Shown here piece by piece: positions 11,612 through 24,839 of a stretch of DNA of 64,000 nt. The notes beneath the pieces are model-generated. The model was not told the origin of the DNA. It did no database searches and worked only from the letters and a program-made list of their open reading frames with translations. Made by a program: the position numbers and the translations under genes. How positions within the stretch are numbered: position 1 is the first letter of the stretch; each line of letters begins with the position of its first letter. Source of the stretch: Obelidium mucronatum (Eukaryota; Chytridiomycota; Chytridiomycetes; Chytridiales; Chytriomycetaceae); NCBI GenBank assembly GCA_025765595.1, contig JAIVFH010000063.1, forward strand, positions 1 through 64,000. Direction: 5' to 3'.

Positions 11612-13936
11612 ATGAAGCGCACCCGGAAACGAAGCACCACGCCGTCCTCGTCGGGGTCGGCGCCGGCGTCGCCCGAGCGGCATGCGAGCAAAGCGGCCAA
11701 GGAAGAGACGCCGGCGTACGTGGACCTCGACCTCGTCGACTCGGCCGACAGCGTGCGCGCGCGCGACCGCGACCGCGGCCAGCGCGACCCCCGCGACGCG
11801 CGCCACCGGCCCGACTACACCGCGTTCCCGGACGCCGCGGGCCCGCCGCCGCCGCCGCCCGCCCGCCCGCGCGAGACGCCCGCCGGCGGCGCGTACATCC
11901 CGCCGGCCCGACTGCGCGCACTGCAGAAGAACATCAGCGACAAGAACTCGCCCGAGTTCCAGCGCATGACGTGGGAAGCCCTGAAGAAGAGCATCAACGG
12001 CCTGGTGAACAAGGTGCGTGCTGTTTGTCTGCTTGCTTGCTTGCTTGGTTGCTGTGCGTAGTTGGTTGCTGACCGGTGTTACAGGTCAACACGGGAAACA
12101 TCAAACTGATTGTTCCTGAACTGTTTGCCGAAAACTTGGTGCGCGGCAGAGGTCTCTTGTGCAGGTCTTTGATGAAGGTTGGTTGGACAGAAAACGGACA
12201 ACATGATAAGCTGGTTGTTTAATTCGCTAAACAATAGGCCCAAGCCGCTGCATTGCCATTCTCTGCCGTTTATGCCGCCCTTGTTGCTATTGTGAACTCA
12301 AAGTTCCCTCAAGTCGGCGATCTTCTGGTTTCTCGACTAGTTACCCAATACCGCAGGGCATACCGCCGTAACGACAAAGCAATATGTATTGCCGTATCCA
12401 AATTTATTGCCCACCTCGTCAACCAAAAGGTTGCACACGAAATTCTCGCCTTGCAAATTTTGACTTTGTTGTTGGAACGCCCAACGGATGACTCTGTTGA
12501 AGTTGCTGTTGGTTTCATGCGTGAGGTTCGTTTGTTTATTTCTGCTCGTGTGCTTCATTTTATTGTCATCTTGGTGTTGTTTGGAGTTTGTGGTGTTGAC
12601 TTTATCAAAATAGGTTGGGTCCTATTTAAGTGATATTAGTTCTCGTGCAACAAATGCCATTTTTGAACGGTTCCGAACAATTTTGCACGAGGGGAGCATT
12701 GACAAGCGTACCCAGTACATGGTGGAAGTTCTTTTCCAAGTTCGAAAAGACAAATTCAAGGATAATGTGCCCGTGGATCCGGAATTGGAACTTGTGGAGG
12801 ATGAAGATCAAGTTACTCACTCGATTAGTTTGGATGATGAAGGATTGGCTGTCGAAGAAGGGTTGAATGTGTTCAAGTTTGATCCGGACTATGCCGAGAA
12901 TGAGGGAAAGTATGCGGTTCTTAAAAAGGAGATTTTGGGTGATAGTGATGAAGAAAGCGGAGATGAAGATGGGGATGATGAAGAAGAAGACGACGAAGAT
13001 GAAGAAGATGCCGCAGAGGCAATGAAGAAGGCAAGGGAGCAGATCCAGATTCAGGATCAAACCAACACCTCGCTGATTAATTTGAGACGTGGTATTTACT
13101 TGACGATCATGTCGTCTCTCAACTTTGAAGAATGTGCACACAAGCTGATGAAGTTGGGGGTGAAGGAAGGGCAGGAGATTGAGGTGTGCAACATGATTAT
13201 TGAATGTTGTAGCCAAGAGCGTACGTATGTGAGCTTCTACGGTCTTCTTGGGGAGCGATTTTGCCGATTGAATCAGTCATGGCAGCAAGCCTTTACTGCG
13301 TGTTTTGAGGAAGTGTACAAGACGATCCACAGATACGAAACGAACCGTTTGCGTAATGTGGCCAAGTTTTTTGCACACGCTCTTGCAACAGATGCATTGA
13401 CTTGGAACGTGCTTGCCTTGGTACGACTGACTGAAACCGATACGACATCGGCATCGCGTATCTTTCTCAAGATTCTCTTTGAAGAGCTGAACAGCTCTAT
13501 GGGTCTCAAGCGTTTGAAGGAGCGACTGTCTGACCCAGAAATGAAGATTTCAGTTGACACTCCAAAGGGTCTTGTCCATCGCGGCGTATTTGATGGACTC
13601 TTTCCAAAGGACAATCCAAGAAACACGAGATTTGCAATCAACTACTTTACTAGTATTCATTTGGGGGCATTGACAACGGATCTTCGTGAGCATTTGAAGA
13701 ATGCACCAAAGTTGATTATGCAGCAAGCGCAAGAAGTTGATTCGTCTGATTCAGACTCCTCGTCCGATTCTTCTTCTTCTTCTTCTTCTTCATCTTCGTC
13801 TGACTCGTCGTCCTCAAATTCTTCGAGTGGCAGCAGCAGCAGTAGTAGTAGTAGTAGTAGCAGCAGCAGCAGTAGTAGCAGCAGCAGTTCCGACGGCAGC
13901 AACGCGAGACGCCGCAAGCGCAACAAGCGGAGATGA
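11612..13936 (+). CDS. CWC22: Pre-mRNA splicing factor CWC22
   Basis: Exons 11612-12013, 12085-12177, 12238-12525 and 12614-13936 give about 701 residues. The protein has a low-complexity GC-rich N-terminus, then [13 protein letters not shown] and [20 protein letters not shown], which begin the MIF4G domain typical of CWC22. An MA3 domain follows ([20 protein letters not shown] onward). An acidic linker separates the two and a long Ser/Asp tail with basic end (RRRKRNKRR) closes it. CWC22 is a spliceosome component needed for the first catalytic step and, in animals, for loading eIF4A3. An in-frame ATG at 11591 is possible but 11612 gives the usual basic start. The Ser tail is encoded by runs of TCT/TCG and AGC/AGT codons. 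Confidence 0.93.
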
Positions 13937-13977
13937 GCGGTGGGGTGGTTGAGAAAAACAAAGAAACAAAGCAATAA

Positions 13978-15211
<1,234 letters not shown>

Positions 15212-15265
15212 TACCCACTCAGCATTCAATAAACTGTGCAAGGACACAAGGATAATTCTCTTCTA

Positions 15266-16951
15266 TTATTCTGACTCATCATCTGTGCTTACATACTGAA
15301 CTAAACCAACTGCCTGATTTGCTTCTTTGACATCTTGCCGTTTCCGTGATGTTGCGTCAGTGTCAGTGTTTCCCCTTTTTGAACTTTTGGTTGTTTCGAC
15401 AAAAGAAGTTACAGCAAACGGATCTGCACCCATCCTTTTTGCGTTGGACAGAACGTGCTTTAAATCACTCTCTGCTTGAACAAGAGTTCCACCCACAGAC
15501 TCCTTTTCTACTCTTGCAGAGGATCCCATTTTTCGTGCCATAGCACCAGTCTTGCCACCACTACCACCACCACCACCACTCCTTGACTGCGAAAAGATCG
15601 ACTTTGATAGAATTGCATTTTTGAGCTGGTTTTTGGGATCCGGCTTTGATCCTGAGTTTTATGTCAGGGTAAGAAACAAGAATGCGTCCACATACCAAAG
15701 TCAACTGTTTTGGATATCAGCTCATCTTCTTCCGTGTTTGGTAAGATATCCAAAAGAAGTTGGTGTTTGTCTCGTATCGCATTAGATTCCTTCTTTTCGG
15801 CTTCCCGCACTTTCTTCTCCGTCTTATAATGTTGCATTCATGTCAAAACTATATGTAGAGAACAGAAGAAGTGAATTTAGTCACCCTAAACTTCTGGCGG
15901 ATCTTCTGAGACATGGTGAATGGGTCTTTCCATAGCCTTTCATTATACTCCTGTGTCAAAAATATCAAAGTGTTGAGAACGCTACTCAAAAAAAAAAGTT
16001 CAATTTCACTGACCAGTAAATTGGAAACTGAGGTTGATGATTCTTTTGCTTTTTGTATGTCTCGGTTCGTCTGTTCTAGTTTGTACATTGGATCCAATAA
16101 TCGTTCGGCTTCCTTGTCATCTTTTTTTTGAAGTATATAAACGATACAAAATAAAAAAAAAAATGAATAAAAAAGTAGTCCTAATGCACCTTTCAACGCC
16201 ATTGTTTCGTTATCTTCTGGAGAAAATTCCTCTTCACGCTTTCGAGCTCCCCCTTTAATTTCATACACCGCATTCTGAAAAAAAAAGTCGCAACCCAGTT
16301 AAGTTGTTGAAGTAGATTCTTATATATAAAATTAAGTCATAAACACAACCTTTGGATCCGTGTGAATTTCAATCCAGTTGTTACATAGATGGCATTTCAT
16401 TCGGAATTGCCATATCGGTGTTGAATAATACATTCCAACTTTCTTTTTTTCGGCATTATATCGTACTCCTAATTTCGATTTCCATTGAAGTAAGCATTTC
16501 AGCACTTCTTTTTTTTTTTTCCTTGGAATATCCGGACCTTTTCCAACGTGGTTTTCACATCCTTCACACCAAATACTGAATGGCATTTCAAATCTAACAC
16601 AGTGGTGAAAAGGAAAGAGGGGAGGGTGTCAAGTGTCTACACATTTGAAACAGCTTAAAAGTTCAGTACCGAATTATAAGGATTCCTTGGTCGAGTTTTC
16701 GAGCTCGATCGCGGAGTGGATGTTGACCGACAAACGTATTGATTGAGCCCTATTTATACAGAAGGGCTTTATACATTGCGTCCCAATAGGGTGGGGTGCC
16801 AAGTTTTTAAAAGCACCTTAGATGGGTCCCAGTCGGGCGGATAATACTTGTTGGTTGCCTTTCGTTCTATCGATTCATGAAGAGGATATTGTATCGAATT
16901 AAGACTCCTTCAAGTTGTCAGAAAGAAGCAACACTGTTTCGCACCAGCCAT
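15266..16951 (-). CDS. Splicing factor of the YJU2/CCDC130 (CWC16) family
   Basis: Ten short exons can be chained with consistent phase from the ATG at 16951 (only 7 coding bases in exon 1) to the stop at 15266. Exons are roughly 16945-16951, 16817-16866, 16670-16749, 16538-16593, 16350-16468, 16190-16274, 16014-16120, 15885-15950, 15696-15822 and 15266-15651. The product starts [19 protein letters not shown] and continues [19 protein letters not shown]. Then come the zinc-binding CEGC and CHLC pairs and [20 protein letters not shown], all hallmarks of the CWC16 domain. The downstream coiled coil ([10 protein letters not shown]) and Gly-rich tail fit CCDC130/YJU2B better than YJU2. The family acts in the catalytic spliceosome. 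The intron before exon 9 is the least certain. Confidence 0.88.
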
Positions 16952-17107
16952 TTTTAATAATAAAAAAATTATTAAACAAAATAAATATAAACAAATAAAA
17001 GGAAATTAACCCTCAAGAATGTATTATTAGTTATTCTGAAATATCAAGAAAAAAGATAGTTTTTCATTATATAATGCATATCACTCCTTCCCTTTGCTTT
17101 TTTCATT

Positions 17108-17530
17108 TCATGCTTTTGGTTGGTCATCTTTGCGGGCCTCGTTGATCAGAGCATCAATCTTCTTTTCCTTGATCGCTTTCTGAAAAAAGATTTTAAAACA
17201 GGTTTGAAGGGCGTTACAGCATTGTAAGCGTTGGATAAGGTCAGAGTCACTGTACTAACCCATACGCAATCCTTGTACTTTTCAAATAGATCTTGGCATT
17301 CATTCGATACTGCTGCCTTCTTATTTGATCCTGTTGATGACGAGAAGGATCCTTTCAGCAATTCGTCGGCATACCACTTGTTGAAGCAGTTATAGTAAGC
17401 ATCCTGTGTAAGAGAGTGGGAGTTTAGCAACACATTCCAATCGAACAAGTTTCTGCTGTCGAGCTCTATATATGAATTGGATAACTCTGTTTACCTTCAA
17501 TGGTGTACATTCTGGTGACAAGGATGCCAT
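17108..17530 (-). CDS. MDM35: Mitochondrial intermembrane-space protein Mdm35/TRIAP1
   Basis: Three exons (17495-17530, 17260-17403, 17108-17179) encode 83 residues. Twin CX9C motifs are present: CTPLKDAYYNC and CQDLFEKYKDC. The stretch NCFNKWYADELLKG is typical of TRIAP1/Mdm35. In yeast and humans the protein forms a complex with Ups1/PRELI-type lipid carriers that moves phosphatidic acid across the intermembrane space. It is imported by the Mia40 route, which needs the twin cysteines. The Ser/Gly/Asn-rich insert between the two motifs is longer than in human TRIAP1. Confidence 0.93.
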
Positions 17531-17606
17531 TTTTTGCTATAAATATCTTTCAAAACCTTTTGTGTGAACATCTTTTGAATTACTTTACTTATTTAATTAT
17601 CTAATT

Positions 17607-19676
17607 TCAAGACCAAACATGCAAGCGTTTCCCAGCAACAACCCATAAAACACCATGTTCATACCGCGTTCTGATGGGATACTGTAACATTTCATCATCC
17701 CCAAGATGAGCCACACATCTTCCATACCCAACGTTCCTTCCTCCACCACTCACACTCCACGCCTTGACAAATCCATTTGAAGTACCACCAACCAAAACTC
17801 CATTTCCTCCACCAATTCCTCCGCCTATTGCAGTCGCGTTAAGTTTTGTAAACGAGTTGACGCCTTTAGTTTGCATCACAAGATCCAGGTCATCAACAAG
17901 ACCAACACCACCGTTTCGATTCATGTACCGCATATCCCATATTTTCACGTCCCCATTCATTTGCACACTGGTGAATCGATGGTCCATTCCATCTCCCGCC
18001 CAAGGAAAACTCAAATCACATACAGGGCTCATTGCATTCTGGTTTTTGAGAAGCAATGATGACGATGACCCATTGTTGCTGTTTTTCGAATCCCGCCAAT
18101 CAGTTGATGATGATGATGATGAGAATGATGATGGCGATGATTCAACCAAAACACAAGACTTCATGGATCGCCGATCAATGCTGTGAATATACCCACTTCG
18201 CGACCCACAAAGCAGCAAATTCAAAGAGGGATTCGGGGTCCATGCTTGCGAAAATACATCACTGACAGAGTCTTTGAGGGATATGGTGGTTGTTTTGCTT
18301 GGACCATTGTCATACGACCACGAGTTTGTAACAAAAACGAGTCCTTTTGTGCCACCTTTTTTTTTGCGAGGGGAAAGAGAAATTAAGGAAAATTAAATGA
18401 TGATTGGATATCGAGCGCTCACCTGCAGATACAATGGCGTTTTGCCCCGATCCTCCAATTGCACATGTCCACACACTTGATTTCGTTGGATTAAATCTGT
18501 ACCTCAACTCTTGGGTAAAAAAATATGTCAACTCCCAATCTTTTGAATTTTTCAAAAGAGAACTCACTCCAATTCGCCATGATACCAGTGACATCACATG
18601 TTTTATACGAAAACACTTGAAAAGTGCCTCCTCGCGCTCCGCCAAGGCATGATGAACTAATACATGTTTAAATAAGAAATTTTTACTCGCGAGCTTTTCA
18701 AACTTACACGAATAGTTCAGTGTCTGGGTGGCTTTGCGCAAATTGAATATTTGTGACTTTCGAATTATCTTGCCATTGTAATGAGCTTTGTACCTTTAGC
18801 GGCGACTTTGATTCTCTGGAACCTGACAAAGGGTTTTGGACCGATAGAAGGATTACAGTACTTTCATTTGCAATTGCGACTTGCGTTTGAGTTGGGTGCA
18901 CCTATATATAGCGTCATTCAATTTATGTGTGAGTGTTTTGAAGGTAGTTGGAAAAGAAGGTGGAATGAAGGTGGAAGGCGGTAAACAAAAGAAAAAGAAT
19001 ACCTCGCCTTCGGCGAAACGGAGCCGCTAGAACCTTACATCAAATTGATCCACGAATCGATCGTGCAGCCAAGGAGAAAGGTCAAGTTCTCGTCTGTTGA
19101 AATTACCAGAACAAGAAAGTTTCTTCTTGCAGCCAGTGGTATCATCATCAGTTGTTCGACACAAACGTGAGACGTGGGCTTCCCACACTAGATCCTTTCC
19201 ATTCCGACAATGCTTCAACGGCAACATTCCCACTTCACGTTTGCGTAGAATTGAAAACAGAGAGTAGGGATTCTGTGGAGAACCAGTAAGATTCTTTGTT
19301 GGAATCTCAGATCTTCTTTGAACACGGGATCCTTTTATTTTCCGCCGGTTTTGATGATGGTTCCCTTGAAACTGGGTTGCCGTTGCAGTAGTAGATGATG
19401 AAGAAGATGTTGCAGCTTCGCGTCGCATCTTTTTTGCAACAAAGCTGTGGGTGATGAACGACGGACGCTCGTTTCCATTTCGAGACGAGTCGCTGTGTTC
19501 CGGCTGAGTCGGGGCGGCGGCGTTCTTCATTATTTTGAAGTAGCGGTTCTTGTCGCGGTCCTGCGGCGGCGCATCAGGAAACAAAACGCAAGAAAAGAGA
19601 GAAGAAAAGAAGAGAGAAGAAAAGACTCGCAGTCTCGCACGCACGCACGCACGTAGTAGTAGCCGGGAATGTCCAT
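17607..19676 (-). CDS. DCAF4-like WD40 protein
   Basis: Six exons with continuous phase: 19653-19676, 19039-19560, 18708-18901, 18568-18656, 18423-18509 and 17607-18355. The short first exon encodes MDIPGYYY. Splicing joins it to DRDKNRYFKIMK, reproducing the PGFYFDPEKxRYFK-like start of DCAF4. The rest forms divergent WD repeats (GTFQVFSYK, WTCAIGG, LLCGSRSGYIHSIDRRS, VKIWDMRYM, VKAWSVSG, LHVWS at the end). DCAF4 is a substrate receptor of CUL4-DDB1 ubiquitin ligases. That role is inferred from family. The start lies 70 bp from the start of the divergent F-box gene. Confidence 0.75.
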
Positions 19677-19746
19677 TTGCTATGTTCAACAAAGAATAAA
19701 AATAATAACATAAAATAAAAAACAAAAACAAAAAAAAACAAGGGAA
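19677..19746. promoter_or_regulatory. Divergent promoter between DCAF4-like and F-box genes
   Basis: Only 70 bp separate the two start codons. The space is AT-rich, with poly-A stretches toward the F-box gene. Both genes probably share this short bidirectional promoter and their 5' UTRs must be very short. Confidence 0.5.
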
Positions 19747-21890
19747 ATGGACACACTGCCGCTGACGCTCGTCGACCGCATCCTTGCGTACACCGACGCG
19801 CCGACAGTCGGGCGCGCGCTGCGCTCGTGCCGCCGGCTGCACGCGCACGTGGCCGGACTGCGGCGCGCCGAGGCGGACGCGCTGTGGGCGTTTGGCGGCG
19901 GCGCGTGGCTGCGGCTGTTTGCCGGTGCGTGCGGCGTGCTGACTAAGGTGTGCTGACTAATGCTGACTGTTTGCAGGCGAGCGCGCCGTCGACCGCTTGC
20001 GCACGCTGTGCCGCTGGGAGCGCATCGGCCCCGCCGCGGCCGGCTTTACGCACACTTTGCTGCCGGAGCTGGCGGCTGTCGAGCTGCTGAATGCGGCTAT
20101 TCTTGCTGCCATGAAGAAGGGCAAGGCCGCAAGGTATTTGTTCTTGCTTTCAGAAAACCCCGCCTGACTCTTGCTTCAGCACAACAAACCGTGTTGTAAT
20201 GGCTGTGAATACTACTTTTGGATACATCGGCGCTACAAAAGCCCTGCATGTCCATTTGATCGCTGAAACTCAAGGTGCAACAGCATCGCAAACACCTCTC
20301 GTTATGCCTCGAAGTTCACCTCTCTTGTTTCTGCAATCTGCACAACCTCGAAATTTGCAAATCACTGATCTTTTGACGTATGCAAGAGTACCGCTGCGGT
20401 ACACTGAGAAAAAGCCGTTCGTTTTTCGAATTTTGGGCTGGACTCACACTCCCTTCATATACTTTGTTGATCGCGACGATTATCAGCGAAAGCTGTGGTA
20501 CTTTGACTCAGCGACAAACTCGATTATTCCAGTCGTTGTTATCACACATGACCCTCCTCTTGAATCTCAGCAACAGCCACAGCTGGCTGAAAATAATGCA
20601 GAAAATGGACAACAGGAGCCAGCTGCAATTGTTCCTATTGATTATTCTCTTCGCGATCCATTTTCTCATGTCGTGGACGTTGATGATGCGAGTGTGAACG
20701 ATAATGTGGCTGGATTTGGAAACATTGTTGTTTGGTGGACTTGGGTTGGTCGCCAACGTCCTCGGCACAATAATGCGCAAGGAGAGCCAGATGTAGATGA
20801 AGAAATTGACGGTGAAGACGAGGAAGAACAAGAAGCATTGGTACCAGGACAGCCAAGACCTCCCCGTCGCTACGAACTTAAAGTTCATGCCTACGAAGTT
20901 ACCAAAGAAAAGGAAATCGAAGGGCATGGTGAACAAATCTTCGTTTTTTTCTTTTCCTCCCCCAGTTTATCAACTTCAACCTTTTTTGTCATGCATGCAG
21001 GCATTCAGGCAAAAATTACGACACTGTGGACACATCATTTACACCTCACATCATCTCAGAACCTGAGCGCCCACATGACAAACGACAGGCTTCACATTTT
21101 CCATCACAAGAAATTCAAGCCAAAGAACGATACTGAAATTGTTGCAAAGTTCTCATTTAATTTGACCATGGGTGGAGGCCTGTTGGAAGACGAAACCATC
21201 TTCGAAACTGTCCGCGGAGAGGAGACCAGTGTACCTGAAAGTAACAACAAAAGCAGCAAGGACGTGGAAGACACTGCTGTGGCGCCTCCTCCTCCCCCTA
21301 AGCAAGTCCCCTTATCTGAACGACAATTGATTGGTTCTCGGGCAAATAATCAACGAGTATTCAGTCGGTTCCACTGCCTTGAATTCCATCCAGAGTTTGA
21401 CTTTTTCAAAGCCGATGGTACACCAGTTGGTGAATCAGGAGGTGACGATGAAGTCGAAATGAACGTAACGGGATACGCGTTTCCATCAGTTCAGTGCCGT
21501 GTATTCAGCGGACGGGACTCCTCACTTGGAAACACTACTGGAAATGTCAAAGATGCTGCAGATCAGAAAAAGGCGGCTGAAGGCCCAATCTTGAGTCTTG
21601 TTCCCATTGTTAAAAACATTTGGAGGCCCGAGAAGAGGCAAGTTAGTGAAGATGGGAAATTGTTGATTGTTGCTGGAATCGAAGGAAGCAGACGGTGTTT
21701 GAGAATTGTCGATATTTCGGCGGGAGGTGCTGAGTCTGGTTTGGTGCATGCAGTTTATCTGGATGATGAAATGGGGACCCTACCAAGTGGCGGCCGACGA
21801 AAAAAGAAAGTGGGTGGTGGAGTTTGGGTTATCGAACAAAACGCAGAGTCTAAACGTGGGTGGGATGTTGTTTTCGTTGAATGCGGGTAA
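19747..21890 (+). CDS. F-box protein with acidic middle region
   Basis: Four exons (19747-19924, 19977-20133, 20180-20928, 21001-21890) give 657 residues. The N-terminal 45 residues (LPLTLVDRILAYTDAPTVGR) form an F-box, the module that binds Skp1 in SCF ubiquitin ligases. The remainder has an acidic DEEIDGEDEEEQ stretch (about residues 325-340) and a Pro run, and shows no repeat family I recognise; it may be a divergent beta-propeller. Exon 1 and 2 are very GC-rich. Exons 2-4 lie inside a 2.2-kb tandem duplication, so an F-box-less second copy follows directly. Function beyond Skp1 binding is unknown. Confidence 0.8.
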
Positions 21891-22132
21891 AATTAATAAA
21901 AAAGTATTGGCGATTTTTAATTGGTAAAATATAAAATAGTAAGGGTATAAAAAAGCTGTCTTGAAAATATTTAAACTTGCGCCTCTTTCTGTTTCTTGAA
22001 AAGTTCTATGCATTCCTTCGAGCTCACACCATATGATCTCTCGGCAGCGAAAATATAGTTTGGAACTGTGGGGGGGTTTTTTTTCATCAATAATTGTGTG
22101 GTGGAGGGAGGAATACTACGTACTGTGTCCTC
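19908..22132 (+). repeat. Tandem direct duplication, copy 1 (2,225 bp)
   Basis: This unit is repeated head-to-tail at 22133-24357. I found a single substitution between the copies (20052 T against 22277 G). It spans the end of F-box exon 1 through exon 4, the 3' flank and a copy of the last exon of the downstream CIMIP2 gene. Only a 1-bp overlap marks the junction. Confidence 0.95.
21971..22065 (-). pseudogene. Orphan copy of the last CIMIP2 exon
   Basis: The sequence is identical to the terminal exon of the CIMIP2 gene at 24196-24290, including its splice acceptor, but has no upstream exons. It was created by the tandem duplication and lies in the 3' flank of the intact F-box gene. Confidence 0.85.
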
Positions 22133-24115
22133 GCTGCGGCTGTTTGCCGGTGCGTGCGGCGTGCTGACTAAGGTGTGCTGACTAATGCTGACTGTTTGCA
22201 GGCGAGCGCGCCGTCGACCGCTTGCGCACGCTGTGCCGCTGGGAGCGCATCGGCCCCGCCGCGGCCGGCTTTACGCACACGTTGCTGCCGGAGCTGGCGG
22301 CTGTCGAGCTGCTGAATGCGGCTATTCTTGCTGCCATGAAGAAGGGCAAGGCCGCAAGGTATTTGTTCTTGCTTTCAGAAAACCCCGCCTGACTCTTGCT
22401 TCAGCACAACAAACCGTGTTGTAATGGCTGTGAATACTACTTTTGGATACATCGGCGCTACAAAAGCCCTGCATGTCCATTTGATCGCTGAAACTCAAGG
22501 TGCAACAGCATCGCAAACACCTCTCGTTATGCCTCGAAGTTCACCTCTCTTGTTTCTGCAATCTGCACAACCTCGAAATTTGCAAATCACTGATCTTTTG
22601 ACGTATGCAAGAGTACCGCTGCGGTACACTGAGAAAAAGCCGTTCGTTTTTCGAATTTTGGGCTGGACTCACACTCCCTTCATATACTTTGTTGATCGCG
22701 ACGATTATCAGCGAAAGCTGTGGTACTTTGACTCAGCGACAAACTCGATTATTCCAGTCGTTGTTATCACACATGACCCTCCTCTTGAATCTCAGCAACA
22801 GCCACAGCTGGCTGAAAATAATGCAGAAAATGGACAACAGGAGCCAGCTGCAATTGTTCCTATTGATTATTCTCTTCGCGATCCATTTTCTCATGTCGTG
22901 GACGTTGATGATGCGAGTGTGAACGATAATGTGGCTGGATTTGGAAACATTGTTGTTTGGTGGACTTGGGTTGGTCGCCAACGTCCTCGGCACAATAATG
23001 CGCAAGGAGAGCCAGATGTAGATGAAGAAATTGACGGTGAAGACGAGGAAGAACAAGAAGCATTGGTACCAGGACAGCCAAGACCTCCCCGTCGCTACGA
23101 ACTTAAAGTTCATGCCTACGAAGTTACCAAAGAAAAGGAAATCGAAGGGCATGGTGAACAAATCTTCGTTTTTTTCTTTTCCTCCCCCAGTTTATCAACT
23201 TCAACCTTTTTTGTCATGCATGCAGGCATTCAGGCAAAAATTACGACACTGTGGACACATCATTTACACCTCACATCATCTCAGAACCTGAGCGCCCACA
23301 TGACAAACGACAGGCTTCACATTTTCCATCACAAGAAATTCAAGCCAAAGAACGATACTGAAATTGTTGCAAAGTTCTCATTTAATTTGACCATGGGTGG
23401 AGGCCTGTTGGAAGACGAAACCATCTTCGAAACTGTCCGCGGAGAGGAGACCAGTGTACCTGAAAGTAACAACAAAAGCAGCAAGGACGTGGAAGACACT
23501 GCTGTGGCGCCTCCTCCTCCCCCTAAGCAAGTCCCCTTATCTGAACGACAATTGATTGGTTCTCGGGCAAATAATCAACGAGTATTCAGTCGGTTCCACT
23601 GCCTTGAATTCCATCCAGAGTTTGACTTTTTCAAAGCCGATGGTACACCAGTTGGTGAATCAGGAGGTGACGATGAAGTCGAAATGAACGTAACGGGATA
23701 CGCGTTTCCATCAGTTCAGTGCCGTGTATTCAGCGGACGGGACTCCTCACTTGGAAACACTACTGGAAATGTCAAAGATGCTGCAGATCAGAAAAAGGCG
23801 GCTGAAGGCCCAATCTTGAGTCTTGTTCCCATTGTTAAAAACATTTGGAGGCCCGAGAAGAGGCAAGTTAGTGAAGATGGGAAATTGTTGATTGTTGCTG
23901 GAATCGAAGGAAGCAGACGGTGTTTGAGAATTGTCGATATTTCGGCGGGAGGTGCTGAGTCTGGTTTGGTGCATGCAGTTTATCTGGATGATGAAATGGG
24001 GACCCTACCAAGTGGCGGCCGACGAAAAAAGAAAGTGGGTGGTGGAGTTTGGGTTATCGAACAAAACGCAGAGTCTAAACGTGGGTGGGATGTTGTTTTC
24101 GTTGAATGCGGGTAA
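22133..24115 (+). pseudogene. Truncated F-box gene copy without the F-box
   Basis: Exons equivalent to F-box gene exons 2-4 are present at 22202-22358, 22405-23153 and 23226-24115 and remain open. Only the last 17 bases of exon 1 are retained, so the F-box and the start codon are missing. The upstream sequence is now the 3' flank of copy 1. An in-frame Met at 22424 could still allow an N-terminally shortened product, but no dedicated promoter is evident. Confidence 0.85.
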
Positions 24116-24357
24116 AATTAATAAAAAAGTATTGGCGATTTTTAATTGGTAAAATATAAAATAGTAAGGGTATAAAAAAGCTGTCTTGAAAATATTTAAA
24201 CTTGCGCCTCTTTCTGTTTCTTGAAAAGTTCTATGCATTCCTTCGAGCTCACACCATATGATCTCTCGGCAGCGAAAATATAGTTTGGAACTGTGGGGGG
24301 GTTTTTTTTCATCAATAATTGTGTGGTGGAGGGAGGAATACTACGTACTGTGTCCTC
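22133..24357 (+). repeat. Tandem direct duplication, copy 2
   Basis: Second copy of the 2,225-bp unit. Its right end falls just upstream, in transcript terms, of the last exon of the CIMIP2 gene, within that intron near its donor. The working CIMIP2 gene therefore uses the copy-2 exon. Confidence 0.95.
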
Positions 24358-24795
24358 GGTAACCAGGAATTGGCATCGATTCCGCAAGTTGCTTGGCTGG
24401 AAGGCGTGTTGATTGACCACTCACAATTCTTCCACGATCGTCTCGCTTGTTGAAGTTATCATATGCGATCTCCGTTGTCTTGCCAAATGTTGTTGCAAAC
24501 CCATACTTGCTACCCGGAATAAATCCAGTGAAACCTGTAAGAAAGAAAGAAAGAAAGAAAGAAAATAAAATTATTGATTTTTTTTAGCAAATTAATAAAT
24601 GGCGGCGGGTGCTCGAACCTGGGATTGGTTGTGTTTTACTGATGCTTTTCACCTTAACTTCGCGATGTGGTTCCTTGTATGGATCGCGATTTGGTCTCGG
24701 GGCCGTAAACTCGTCAATTGCCTTTCTCACGCTATCAGAATATGGCTAGAATTAAATAAAGATTAGATTTGAGTTCAAGAAAATGTTCAAAAGTG

Positions 24796-24839
<44 letters not shown>

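Noticed and set aside
24601..24630. B-box-like GGTTCGAGCACC on the minus strand
   Set aside because: It is the splice donor region of a CIMIP2 exon; no A box or tRNA arms lie upstream.
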